Positions 8,007-15,954 of a DNA stretch of 64,000 bases are shown here, piece by piece. The notes under the pieces were generated by a model. That model saw nothing but the letters and a program-made list of their open reading frames with translations, searched no databases and had not been told where the DNA came from. How positions within the stretch are numbered: position 1 is the first letter of the stretch; every line of letters begins with the position of its first letter. A program made the translations under genes and the position numbers. This stretch comes from Bordetella genomosp. 12 (lineage in GTDB: Bacteria; Pseudomonadota; Gammaproteobacteria; Burkholderiales; Burkholderiaceae_B), in the NCBI RefSeq assembly GCF_002261355.1, contig NZ_NEVU01000002.1:1302001-1366000 (forward strand). Reading direction: 5' to 3'.

Positions 8007-8474
8007 ATGAATACGGATTCCCAACTCATGTCCATGACGGCCCACCTGATGGTGCTCTCGCGCGCTTATCGCAGCGCGGCGGACAAGGCGCTGGCCGACT
8101 TTGGCCTGTCGCAGGCCACCGCGTGGCCGGTCATCGTCACGGGCCGCATGGGTGATGGCGTGCGGCAAGGCGCGCTGGCCGAAGCCCTGGGCGTCGAAGG
8201 CCCCTCGCTGGTGCGCGTGCTCGATCATCTGGTGGCCGCCGGGCTGCTGGAACGCCGCGAAGACGCTCAGGACCGGCGCGCGAAAACCGTGCATCTGACA
8301 CCGGCCGGCGAGGATCTGCGCGAACAGGTCGAAGGCGTGCTGGCACAGTTACGCCGCCAGATTTTCAAGGACGTGCCTCAGGCCGACCTCGACGTCTGCC
8401 TGCGCGTGTTCGAACAGCTCAAGACCGCCATGGGCCGGGAGTCGGCCGTGTCGCGGGAGGATTTCCCGCGATGA
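8007..8474 (+). CDS. MarR-family transcriptional regulator
   Basis: A 155-residue winged-helix regulator of the MarR/SlyA family. The recognition helix lies in QGALAEALGVEGPSLVRVLDHLVAAGLLER, and the wing carries the family motif DAQDRRAKTVHLT. It overlaps the FUSC gene by ATGA, so it is the first gene of the efflux operon and probably represses it until an aromatic ligand binds. No Shine-Dalgarno sequence is visible before ATG 8007, and the likely -10 ends 7 bases upstream of the ATG, so the transcript may be leaderless. ATG codons at 8028 and 8034 are alternatives. Confidence 0.9.
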   Translation: MNTDSQLMSMTAHLMVLSRAYRSAADKALADFGLSQATAWPVIVTGRMGDGVRQGALAEALGVEGPSLVRVLDHLVAAGLLERREDAQDRRAKTVHLTPAGEDLREQVEGVLAQLRRQIFKDVPQADLDVCLRVFEQLKTAMGRESAVSREDFPR

Positions 8475-10522
8475 AACTGCCCAGCCTCGAAGAGGCTATG
8501 TTCTCGCTCAAATGTTTTGCCGGTGCGATGGCCGCGCTGTACCTGTCGTACAGCATCGGCCTGCCTCGCCCCTTCTGGGCCATGACGACTGCCTACGTCG
8601 TGTCGCAGCCCTGGTCGGGCGCGGTACGCTCCAAGGCCGTGTATCGGCTGGGCGGCACGTTCTTCGGTTCGGCCATGACGGTCTACACCGTGCCGCGCCT
8701 GGCCAACTACCCCGTGCTCATGACGCTTGCCATGGTGCTGTGGGTGGGATTTTGCCTCTATATCGCCGTGCTCGACCGCACGCCCCGGTCGTATCTGTTC
8801 ATGCTGGCCGGCTACACCGCGGCCATGATCGGCTTTCCCAGCGTGACCGACCCGGCCACGGTGTTCGACACCGCGCTGGCCCGCGTTGAGGAGATCAGCC
8901 TGGGCATTATCTGCGCCACCCTGGCGCACAGCCTGGTTTTTCCGCGCGGCATCGCCCGCCCCCTGATGGGCAGGCTGGACGCCACCGTGCGCGATGCGCG
9001 CAGCTGGATACAGGAAGTCATCAAGCATGTGAGCGAACGCGACGAGAAGAAAGGCGCTCAGGACCGCCGCACGCTGGCCAATGACATTACCCAGCTGCGC
9101 CTGATGGCGACCCACGTCCCCTTTGATACGGGCAATATCCGCTGGACGGCCAATGCCCTGGCCTCCATGCAGGACCACATCATCGCCTTGACCCCGGCCG
9201 TTTCGGCCGTCGAGGACCGCCTGCAGGCGCTGGCTGCCGCCGGGCGCGAACTGCCCGCCCCCGTGAGCGCGGTCATGGACGAGATTTCAGCCTGGATGGA
9301 CGACAGCGCCAATGCGCGCCGCGAACAGGCCGTCCACCTGCGCGCTGCGCTCACGCGCCTGGCGCCCGCCATCCAGGCGGACTCCGACTGGGACGACGCC
9401 CTGCTCACCAGTTTGTTGGTGCGCCTGCGCGAGCTGGTCGACACCTATGACGCCTGCCTGGCGCTGCGCCTGGATATCCGCGCCGGCCTCGAAGGCAAGC
9501 CCCGCACATCGGCGCGCCGCCTCACGCGCGGCCCGGCGCTGCACCGCGACCATGGGCTGGCACTGCTGTCGGCGCTGGCTGCCGGAGTGGCCATCTCGGT
9601 GTGCTGCCTGTTCTGGATCGGCACGGCCTGGAGCAATGGCGCCACGGCCGCGCTGATGGCCGCGATCTTCAGTTGCTTTTTTGCCGCGCAGGACAACCCC
9701 GTGCCCGGCATCATGCAGTTCCTGACTTATACGATTTACTCCATCCCGCTGTCGGCGCTGTACCTGCTGGGCATCATGCCAGCCGTGCATTCTTTCGAGA
9801 TGCTGGCGCTGGCCCTGTTTCCGGTTGCGTTCGTCACCGGCGTCTTCCTGGCCCGGCCCACGTCGGTGGGCAAGGCCATGGCGGTGTTCTTCGGGCTGTC
9901 CGGCACCCTGGCGCTGCATGACACCAACACGGCCGACCTGGTGTCCTTTCTGGACACCACCCTGGCGCAGTGTATCGGCGTGGCGGTGGCGGCCATCATC
10001 GCGGCCATTTTCCGCACCGTCAGCGTCGAATGGAGCGCCCGCCGCCTGCAAAGCGCCAACTGGAAAGAACTCGCCACACTGGCCAGCGCGCAGCGCGTCA
10101 TCGGCCGCCAGGCCTTCGCCGCCCGGCTGCTGGACCGCATCGGCCTGCTGCAACCCCGGCTGGCCATGACCCGGCGCCGCGACGACCAACTAGCCGATGA
10201 CGCACTGAAAGATCTGCGCGTGGGCAAGGATATCGCCGAGCTGCAGCGCGCGCGGCGCCATCTGCCGGTGGCCGATGCCGCGATCCAGCCGGTGCTGCGC
10301 GGGCTGGCGGAGTGCTTCCGCGACCGCCTGGCCGGCCGCGTCGGCGAGCATCCCGACAGGTTGTTGACCTATATCGACCGCGCGCTGCAAAGCGTGTGCG
10401 CGACGCCCGACTCCGGTCAGGCCGCGCGCGAGCGGGCCGTTGTCGCGCTGGTTGGCATCCGGCGCGCGTTTTTCCCCGATGCCCAGGCTTACCGCCCCCT
10501 GATGACCGCTCAGGAGGGCTAG
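8471..10522 (+). CDS. FUSC-family aromatic acid efflux protein (AaeB-like)
   Basis: A 683-residue inner-membrane protein with the FUSC/AaeB layout: an N-terminal block of about six membrane helices (about residues 15-160), a long cytoplasmic helical region (about 165-355), a second membrane block (about 360-510) and a C-terminal cytoplasmic helical domain. GLPRPFWAMTTAYVV near the N terminus is typical. AaeB of E. coli exports p-hydroxybenzoate and related acids together with the HlyD-type AaeA and the small AaeX; the next two genes are exactly such partners. Coupled to marR by a 4-base overlap. Confidence 0.92.
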   Translation: MKLPSLEEAMFSLKCFAGAMAALYLSYSIGLPRPFWAMTTAYVVSQPWSGAVRSKAVYRLGGTFFGSAMTVYTVPRLANYPVLMTLAMVLWVGFCLYIAVLDRTPRSYLFMLAGYTAAMIGFPSVTDPATVFDTALARVEEISLGIICATLAHSLVFPRGIARPLMGRLDATVRDARSWIQEVIKHVSERDEKKGAQDRRTLANDITQLRLMATHVPFDTGNIRWTANALASMQDHIIALTPAVSAVEDRLQALAAAGRELPAPVSAVMDEISAWMDDSANARREQAVHLRAALTRLAPAIQADSDWDDALLTSLLVRLRELVDTYDACLALRLDIRAGLEGKPRTSARRLTRGPALHRDHGLALLSALAAGVAISVCCLFWIGTAWSNGATAALMAAIFSCFFAAQDNPVPGIMQFLTYTIYSIPLSALYLLGIMPAVHSFEMLALALFPVAFVTGVFLARPTSVGKAMAVFFGLSGTLALHDTNTADLVSFLDTTLAQCIGVAVAAIIAAIFRTVSVEWSARRLQSANWKELATLASAQRVIGRQAFAARLLDRIGLLQPRLAMTRRRDDQLADDALKDLRVGKDIAELQRARRHLPVADAAIQPVLRGLAECFRDRLAGRVGEHPDRLLTYIDRALQSVCATPDSGQAARERAVVALVGIRRAFFPDAQAYRPLMTAQEG

Positions 10523-10528
10523 AAAAAA

Positions 10529-10741
10529 ATGATAGGCGAATTCAATTTCTACGGTATTTATTTTCCCTGGCTGCTGGTGCTGGCTGTGCCGGCGCTATTG
10601 CTGAGCTGGGTATTGCGGCGCGTGCTCGGACGCCTGGGTTTTTACCGCCTGGTCTGGCATCCGGCCCTGTTCGATCTCGCGCTGGCCGTGGTGCTGCTGT
10701 ATGGCGTCTACCTGATTTCCCCTTATTTCTTCCAGAGATAG
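10529..10741 (+). CDS. DUF1656 small membrane protein (AaeX-like)
   Basis: A 70-residue protein with two hydrophobic segments (about residues 8-28 and 45-63). It belongs to the DUF1656/AaeX family, which is nearly always encoded between a FUSC efflux protein and its membrane-fusion partner; its own role is unproven. A strong caggagg ribosome site lies at 10511-10517 within the end of the FUSC gene, and the start is 6 bases after that gene's stop. Part of the marR efflux operon. Confidence 0.92.
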   Translation: MIGEFNFYGIYFPWLLVLAVPALLLSWVLRRVLGRLGFYRLVWHPALFDLALAVVLLYGVYLISPYFFQR

Positions 10742-10745
10742 CAGT

Positions 10746-11642
10746 ATGAAACTCCCTAACTCGCTCCGTCCGGCCGCGCTTGGCAGATATGCCGTCACCG
10801 CGCTCGTCGTGCTCGCTGCGGTCTATGCCGGGTGGCAACTCTGGGTTCACTACGAAGTCGAACCCTGGACCCGCGACGGCCGCGTCAAGGCCTATGTCGT
10901 CCAGGTCGCTCCCGATGTGTCCGGCCTGGTGACTGCCGTGCCCGTGCACGACAACCAGGATGTCAAAGCCGGTGACACCCTGTTTGAGATCGATCGCGCC
11001 CGCTTCCAGCTCGCCCTGGATCAGGCCGAAGCCGCCGTGCGGGCCCAGCAGGTCGCCCGCGAGCAGGCCGCCCGCGACGTCAAGCGCAACCGCTCCCTGG
11101 GCCAGTTGGTCTCGGCCGAGACGCTGGAACAGAGCCAGACGCGCCTGCAGCAAAGCGAAGCCGCGCTGGCCCAGGCCGAGGTGCAACTAAACGTCGCGCG
11201 CCTGAACCTCGAACGCAGCCGCGTGCAGGCAGCCGTCGATGGCCGTGTCACCAACCTCGATCTGCGTGTGGGCTCCTACGCCAGCGCCGGGCGCGCCGTG
11301 ATGGCCCTGGTCGACGCGCACTCTTTCTACGTGGAAGGCTATTTCGAAGAAACCAAGCTGCCCCACATCCGTGAAGGCGATCCGGTACTGGTGACCCTGA
11401 TGGGCGAGTCGCGGCAGATCCATGGCCATGTCGAAAGCGTCGCCATGGGTATCGCCGACCGCGATCGCAGCACCAGCGCCAATCTGTTGCCCAACGTCAA
11501 CCCCACCTTCAACTGGGTGCGGCTGGCACAGCGCATTCCGGTGCGCATCCGCATCGACGAGGTGCCGGATGGCGTGCGTCTGGTGGCCGGGCAGACCGCC
11601 ACGGTTGCCATCGACACCGCGGCCATCGCCGCCAAACACTAA
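10746..11642 (+). CDS. HlyD-family membrane fusion protein (AaeA-like)
   Basis: A 298-residue periplasmic adaptor with one N-terminal membrane anchor (about residues 14-32). Next come the first half of a biotinyl-lipoyl-like domain (VAPDVSGLVTAVPVHDNQDVKAG), an alpha-helical hairpin of about 75 residues, and the second lipoyl half with the family motif DGRVTNLDLRVGSYA. A beta-barrel domain ends the protein. It should link the FUSC pump to the outer-membrane lipoprotein encoded next. It starts 4 bases after the DUF1656 stop. Confidence 0.93.
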   Translation: MKLPNSLRPAALGRYAVTALVVLAAVYAGWQLWVHYEVEPWTRDGRVKAYVVQVAPDVSGLVTAVPVHDNQDVKAGDTLFEIDRARFQLALDQAEAAVRAQQVAREQAARDVKRNRSLGQLVSAETLEQSQTRLQQSEAALAQAEVQLNVARLNLERSRVQAAVDGRVTNLDLRVGSYASAGRAVMALVDAHSFYVEGYFEETKLPHIREGDPVLVTLMGESRQIHGHVESVAMGIADRDRSTSANLLPNVNPTFNWVRLAQRIPVRIRIDEVPDGVRLVAGQTATVAIDTAAIAAKH

Positions 11643-11676
11643 GCCGCTCCCAAGAACTCACCACCGAAGTCCCGCC

Positions 11677-13122
11677 ATGAATATCCGTCCTCTCCTCCCG
11701 CTGACATTGGCGCTCGCGCTGGCGGGTTGCGGCGCCGTCGGCCCAGACTATCGCGTACCCGATGACGCGGTGGCCCAACGGCCTGCGGCGCAAGCGCCCT
11801 TTGCCGAGGCCGCGCCTTACCGGCAGCAAGCCCTGCCCGCGCACTGGTGGCGCCTGTATCAGGATCCCGTGCTGGATCGATTGATCGAGTCCGCGCTGTC
11901 GGCCAACACCGATCTGCGTGTGGCCGCCGCCAATCTCGAGCGTTCGCAGGCCATGACGCAGGAGGCCCGGGCGCAACAATCTCCCTCGGTGGGAGTGAAC
12001 GCATCGCCCACCTTCGGCCACTCCTCCGGCGTGCAGCAATTGCAGCCCGATGTCCGTCCGCAGGACCGCTGGTCGTACTCGTCGGGCTTGAGCATTTCCT
12101 ACCAGGTAGATCTGTTTGGCCAGATCCAGCGCGCCATCGAGGCCGCGCACGGCGATGAAGAGGCCGCCCAGGCGGCCTACGATGCCGCCCGCGTGACCGT
12201 GGTGGCCGAAACCGCGCGCGCCTACGCCGATCTGTGCTCGGCCGGCATGCAGCTGGCGTCGGCCAAGCACTCCGTGGATGTGCAGCGCCAGTCGGTGGAC
12301 GCCGTGCAGCGCTTGCAGAACGCCGGCCGCGGCACGTCGCTGGACCTGTCGCGCGCGCGCGGGCAGCTCGAACAACTGCAGGCCAATCTGCCGCCATTCG
12401 CGGCCCAGCAACGCACGGCCTTCTATCGCCTGGCCGCCCTGACTGGCCGGGCGCCGACCGAAATGCCGCCGTCGCTGCTGCAGTGCGCCCAGCCGCCACG
12501 TCTGACGCAGACCATCCCGGTCGGTGACGGCGCGCAACTGCTGCGCCGCCGCCCCGACATCCGCCAGGCCGAACGTACGCTGGCGGCTGCCACCGCCCGC
12601 ATCGGCGTGGCCACGGCCGACCTCTATCCCAAGATCTCATTGGGCCTGTCCGGTACTTCGGGCGGCCCGGCCGCGATCTTCGGCGACCGGGGCACGTTCA
12701 GTTGGGGTATCGGCCCGCTCATCACCTGGACGCTGCCCAATACGGGTGCGGTCCAAGCCCGTATCGCTGAATCCGAAGCATCGACCAAGGCCGCCTTGGC
12801 GCGCTTTGACGGCACCGTGCTCAACGCCTTGCGGGAAACCGAGAGCGCCCTCGTCACGTATGCGCGCCAGCTCGATCGCGACGCCGCGCTGGCCGCTGCC
12901 CGCGACCAGAGCGCCCTGGCCGCCAACCAGGCGCGGCAATTGTTCCAGCTGGGCAAGACCGACTACCTGACCGTGCTCGACGCCGAACGCACGCTGGCCA
13001 GCAATGAAAGCGCGCTGGCGGCATCGCAGGCCAGCCTCTCGACAGACCAGATCGCACTCTTTCTGGCGCTGGGCGGGGGTTGGGAATCGGATGATGCGGG
13101 CGCGTCCAAGCCGCAACCCTGA
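11677..13122 (+). CDS. NodT-family outer-membrane efflux lipoprotein
   Basis: A 481-residue outer-membrane factor. The signal peptide ends in LAGC (Cys18), followed by GAVGPDYRVP, typical of mature NodT/OprM proteins. Two helical outer-membrane-factor repeats follow, with the IPVGDGAQLLRRRPDIRQAE segment between them, a hallmark of the family. The true start is ATG 11677 after the HlyD stop; the larger upstream frame is a shadow. It completes a three-compartment efflux system with the FUSC, DUF1656 and HlyD proteins, so this operon need not borrow a general TolC. Confidence 0.93.
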   Translation: MNIRPLLPLTLALALAGCGAVGPDYRVPDDAVAQRPAAQAPFAEAAPYRQQALPAHWWRLYQDPVLDRLIESALSANTDLRVAAANLERSQAMTQEARAQQSPSVGVNASPTFGHSSGVQQLQPDVRPQDRWSYSSGLSISYQVDLFGQIQRAIEAAHGDEEAAQAAYDAARVTVVAETARAYADLCSAGMQLASAKHSVDVQRQSVDAVQRLQNAGRGTSLDLSRARGQLEQLQANLPPFAAQQRTAFYRLAALTGRAPTEMPPSLLQCAQPPRLTQTIPVGDGAQLLRRRPDIRQAERTLAAATARIGVATADLYPKISLGLSGTSGGPAAIFGDRGTFSWGIGPLITWTLPNTGAVQARIAESEASTKAALARFDGTVLNALRETESALVTYARQLDRDAALAAARDQSALAANQARQLFQLGKTDYLTVLDAERTLASNESALAASQASLSTDQIALFLALGGGWESDDAGASKPQP

Positions 13123-13176
13123 GAGCGGCCACAGGCGGCAAACAGGCGCCTGACCGCAAGCGATTGACGCCGGCGC

Positions 13177-13197
13177 GCCGCCCTATCGCAGGGCGGC
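13177..13197. terminator. Hairpin between converging genes
   Basis: A perfect 8-bp stem GCCGCCCT/AGGGCGGC with a five-base loop sits in the 82-base gap between the efflux operon and the converging esterase gene. No T tract follows on either strand, so it is at most a transcription-end stabilising stem or a rho-assisted terminator. Confidence 0.4.
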
Positions 13198-13204
13198 CGG
13201 CGCC

Positions 13205-13915
13205 TCAGTGCACCGAGCTGCCTTCGGGCGGCGTCTGGTTCAGGCCGAGCGCGGCCTCCCAACTGCGCAAGGGCACGCAAGTCTGCAAACGCACGATGCC
13301 TTGCTGCACCAGCGCGGGGTGCAACTCGTGGCCGACGGAGCTGGCGATATCGATGGTGGCATCGCCGTGCAGCTCGGCCAGCCGCGCATGCGCCGCCTGG
13401 GCCAGCGCCACCGGCATGACCGGATCGGCCGCGCCGTGCAGGATATGAATGGTGGTGTATTGCGGCGGCGCCTTGGGCAACTGGGCGTAGCGGCCCGAAA
13501 ACGCCAGCACGCGGCCGGCCAGCCCTTCATGGGCCTGCACGGCTTCCAGGGCCATGATGGCGCCTTGCGAAAACCCCGCCAGGGCGGTGTCCGATTGCAG
13601 CAGCCCCAGGCGCTGCTGCTGCTCCTGGATGTAGGCCACCAGCGGCGGCATCGCCGCCGCCACGCGCGCGGGCCGATTGTCCTCGGTGACGCCACGCACG
13701 GAAAACCATTGCCGCCCCACGCCGCCGCCATCAAAAGGCTCGGTGCCCGCCGGGATCAAGACGGCGGCTGTCGGAAACGCCTGGCGGATGGCCAGCGCCA
13801 TGCTTTCCAGGCCGTCTGGAATGCCACCCACCCCGTGCAGCAGGATGAAGAGCTGCTTGGGCTCGATGCCCGCTTCGGGCAGCAGTTCGATGGCGGTATT
13901 GACGGTGGTCTTCAT
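13205..13915 (-). CDS. Phospholipase/carboxylesterase-family hydrolase (YpfH-like)
   Basis: A 236-residue alpha/beta hydrolase with the oxyanion segment LLHGVGG (about residues 26-31), the nucleophile elbow GFSQG (Ser116), Asp164 in HGAADPV and His196 in VGHELH, giving a complete catalytic triad. Length and motifs match the YpfH/acyl-protein thioesterase-like serine esterases, which cleave short-chain esters. It has no signal peptide, so it is cytoplasmic. It is a single gene between converging efflux genes and the chemoreceptor gene. The natural substrate is unknown. Confidence 0.88.
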   Translation of the reverse strand: MKTTVNTAIELLPEAGIEPKQLFILLHGVGGIPDGLESMALAIRQAFPTAAVLIPAGTEPFDGGGVGRQWFSVRGVTEDNRPARVAAAMPPLVAYIQEQQQRLGLLQSDTALAGFSQGAIMALEAVQAHEGLAGRVLAFSGRYAQLPKAPPQYTTIHILHGAADPVMPVALAQAAHARLAELHGDATIDIASSVGHELHPALVQQGIVRLQTCVPLRSWEAALGLNQTPPEGSSVH

Positions 13916-13971
13916 GATGTGAATCCGGAAAGGCTAGGGGTCAACCCCCATGATCGTCCATTCTAGCCCCC

Positions 13972-15018
13972 TTACTCGAACTCGCGGCGCGCACGCTGCG
14001 TGATGACGCCGTACCAGCCTAGCCCGGGGTAGGTTTCGTAACCGGGCGTCAATGCATAACCGACCATGCTGCGATCGGCGTTGTCATAAAAGCCGCGCGC
14101 CTGCCCATCATTGCGCAAGGGGCAACGCTCTTTGAGCAGGCCCTGCCCGTCCGAAGCCGCGATGACCCTGTCCTTGCTGTCGACCAGCATGCAGCGGGTG
14201 CGGCTCCACTCTTCTTCGCTCAGGCCGACCGAGCGCACGATGGCGTCGGCCTGCTGCGCCCAGTCAAAGAAGATGCCCAGCACGCCCAGGGGCTTGCCGT
14301 TGCGGTCGGCGCCGGCGCGCACTGCCGTGGCATAAGTGGCCACCTGGGCGTCGCCCAGCAGGCGCTCGCACTGAATGTCGAGCGCGGCGTAATCGCCTCC
14401 GCTGCCGGTGGCCATGCCGCGCCGGAACCACTCGGCGTGCGACACATCGGCCCCCATGACCTGCGGGTAGCGGCCGGGCCTGCCGCTGGCCACCACCCGC
14501 CCGCTGGCGTCGGCAACCCAGAGGTCGAGATAGACGGTATAGCTGTCCAGAATGACGCTGAGCCGTTCGCTGGCATGGCGCTCGCCCTGCCCCGAACTGA
14601 GCAGATCCACCAGCGATGAATCCGTGGCCCACCAGCGCACATCGCATGAGCGCTCGTAAAGATTGCGATCCATCGTCTCGATCATATTGGAGGCCAGATC
14701 GCTCAAGCGCCGGCCTTCATAACCGCGGATTTCCTGCAAGGTGTGCTCGCCGATGCGGATCAGATCGGCAATGGAGCCGGCCAGCTCCTGCTTCAGGGCA
14801 TCGGCGATGCCGGTGATCTGCTCGGAGACGAATTGCACCTGATTGGCCACGACCGCGAAGCCGCGCCCCGCCTCGCCCGAGCGCGCCGCCTCGATGCGGG
14901 CATTGAGGGACAGGTATTTGGCCTGCTGGTTGATATCGACGATGCTGGATATTTTTTCGTTGGAGATTTTTTCCACGCGGCGCGAAAGCTCGACGATCTT
15001 CTCGGGAAGGTAAGCCAT
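13972..15018 (-). CDS. Soluble chemoreceptor-like protein with Cache domain
   Basis: A 348-residue protein with an inverted, minimal receptor layout. Residues 1-75 hold the signalling-tip sequence IVDINQQAKYLSLNARIEAARSGEAGRGFAVVANQV, recognisably the hairpin tip of methyl-accepting chemotaxis proteins. Residues about 115-345 look like a double Cache (PDC) sensor (DLWVADASGRVVASG; LGVLGIFFDW; VDSKDRVIAAS). No membrane segment or signal peptide is visible, and the long adaptation helices of normal receptors are missing. The start at 15018 has an AGGAG site 8 bases upstream. It probably works in the cytoplasm with CheA/CheW or a diguanylate system; which one is unknown. Confidence 0.8.
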   Translation of the reverse strand: MAYLPEKIVELSRRVEKISNEKISSIVDINQQAKYLSLNARIEAARSGEAGRGFAVVANQVQFVSEQITGIADALKQELAGSIADLIRIGEHTLQEIRGYEGRRLSDLASNMIETMDRNLYERSCDVRWWATDSSLVDLLSSGQGERHASERLSVILDSYTVYLDLWVADASGRVVASGRPGRYPQVMGADVSHAEWFRRGMATGSGGDYAALDIQCERLLGDAQVATYATAVRAGADRNGKPLGVLGIFFDWAQQADAIVRSVGLSEEEWSRTRCMLVDSKDRVIAASDGQGLLKERCPLRNDGQARGFYDNADRSMVGYALTPGYETYPGLGWYGVITQRARREFE

Positions 15019-15213
15019 AGAGACGGCTCCTGGGCAGGTTGAGGGCAGCTGATACGTTCTGTAGCAAGCAGAAATCATGCCAAGCTCGGCGCCCCGCGGC
15101 GCGCCCCGGACGCCCTGCCTTGGACCGCTTTCCGGAGCGCATTGCCCCGTTTTGGGGCATCGGCGCAGCACCGATATGGTGCCAAATGGGTCACGGCTGT
15201 TCGGCTCGATTTA

Positions 15214-15229
15214 CTGTATATTTATACAG
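15214..15229 (+). promoter_or_regulatory. LexA (SOS) box of imuA-imuB-dnaE2
   Basis: CTGTATATTTATACAG is a near-perfect match to the LexA consensus CTGT-N8-ACAG and is itself almost fully palindromic. It ends 17 bases before the imuA ATG and overlaps the AT-rich region where the -10 element should be, so LexA binding would block the promoter. DNA damage should therefore switch on the whole mutasome operon. Confidence 0.93.
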
Positions 15230-15246
15230 TCATTGAAAGCACTGCC

Positions 15247-15954
15247 ATGCCCTCGCCCGAACATATCCATCCCGCCCTCTGGCGGGCCACGCAGTTGGCC
15301 CGGGCCAGCGCACGCGTGGTGCCGACCGGCCACGGCGAGTTGTCCGCGCAACTGCCCGAAGGCGGCTGGCCCCTCGGCTGCCTGACCGAACTGCTCCTGC
15401 CGCATCCGGGCAGCGGCGAATTACGCCTTTTATCCGCGGCCATCACCGCCCGCGACGACACTCGTCCCGTCGCGCTGGTGCAACCGCCGTTCACACCGCA
15501 TATCGCTGCCTGGCGGCAATGGCGGCTCGCGCCGGAGCGCTTGCTCTGGGTGGCGCCATCGCGGCCCGGCGATGCCTTGTGGGCCGCCGAACAAATCCTC
15601 AAGCACGCCAGTTGCACCGCCCTGCTTTGCTGGCTGCCCCAAGTCCGGCCCGAGTCCCTGCGGCGGCTGCACCTGGCCGCTCAGGCCAGTGACACCCTGT
15701 TTTTCGTGCTGCGTCCGGCCCGGGCCGCGCACAACGCCTCCCCCGCGCCGCTGCGGCTGGCCCTGGCGCCCGCGCCCAGCGGGCTGTCCATCCATATCCT
15801 CAAACGCCGCGGCCCGGTGTGCGAGACACCGATTTTTCTGCCCCTGGACGGCGCGCCCAACCGTCCGGCTCAAGTCTTTGCTCCTCATGCGACTCTGGAT
15901 CGCCATCCATCTTCCTCATCTCTCTCTGGACAGCGCGCAAGCCCGGTGGCCTGA
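15247..15954 (+). CDS. imuA: Translesion synthesis associated protein ImuA
   Basis: A 235-residue protein of the SulA/RecA-like ImuA family, the first gene of the damage-inducible mutasome cassette. Typical features are an N-terminal LWRA segment, PTGHGELSAQLPEGGWPLGCLTELLLP (the segment aligning with RecA's N-terminal ATPase region but without an intact Walker A), and ERLLWVAPSRPGDALWAAEQIL. ImuA is reported to interact with ImuB and RecA in translesion synthesis. ATG 15247 is the start, directly behind the LexA box. It overlaps imuB by 68 bases in another frame. Confidence 0.9.
   Translation: MPSPEHIHPALWRATQLARASARVVPTGHGELSAQLPEGGWPLGCLTELLLPHPGSGELRLLSAAITARDDTRPVALVQPPFTPHIAAWRQWRLAPERLLWVAPSRPGDALWAAEQILKHASCTALLCWLPQVRPESLRRLHLAAQASDTLFFVLRPARAAHNASPAPLRLALAPAPSGLSIHILKRRGPVCETPIFLPLDGAPNRPAQVFAPHATLDRHPSSSSLSGQRASPVA

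Noticed and set aside
15572-15886. Extension of the ImuB frame by 105 residues upstream
   Set aside because: The extra stretch is Arg/Pro/Ser/Cys-rich and overlaps imuA in another frame; the Y-family homology starts at MRLWIAIHLPHLSLD.
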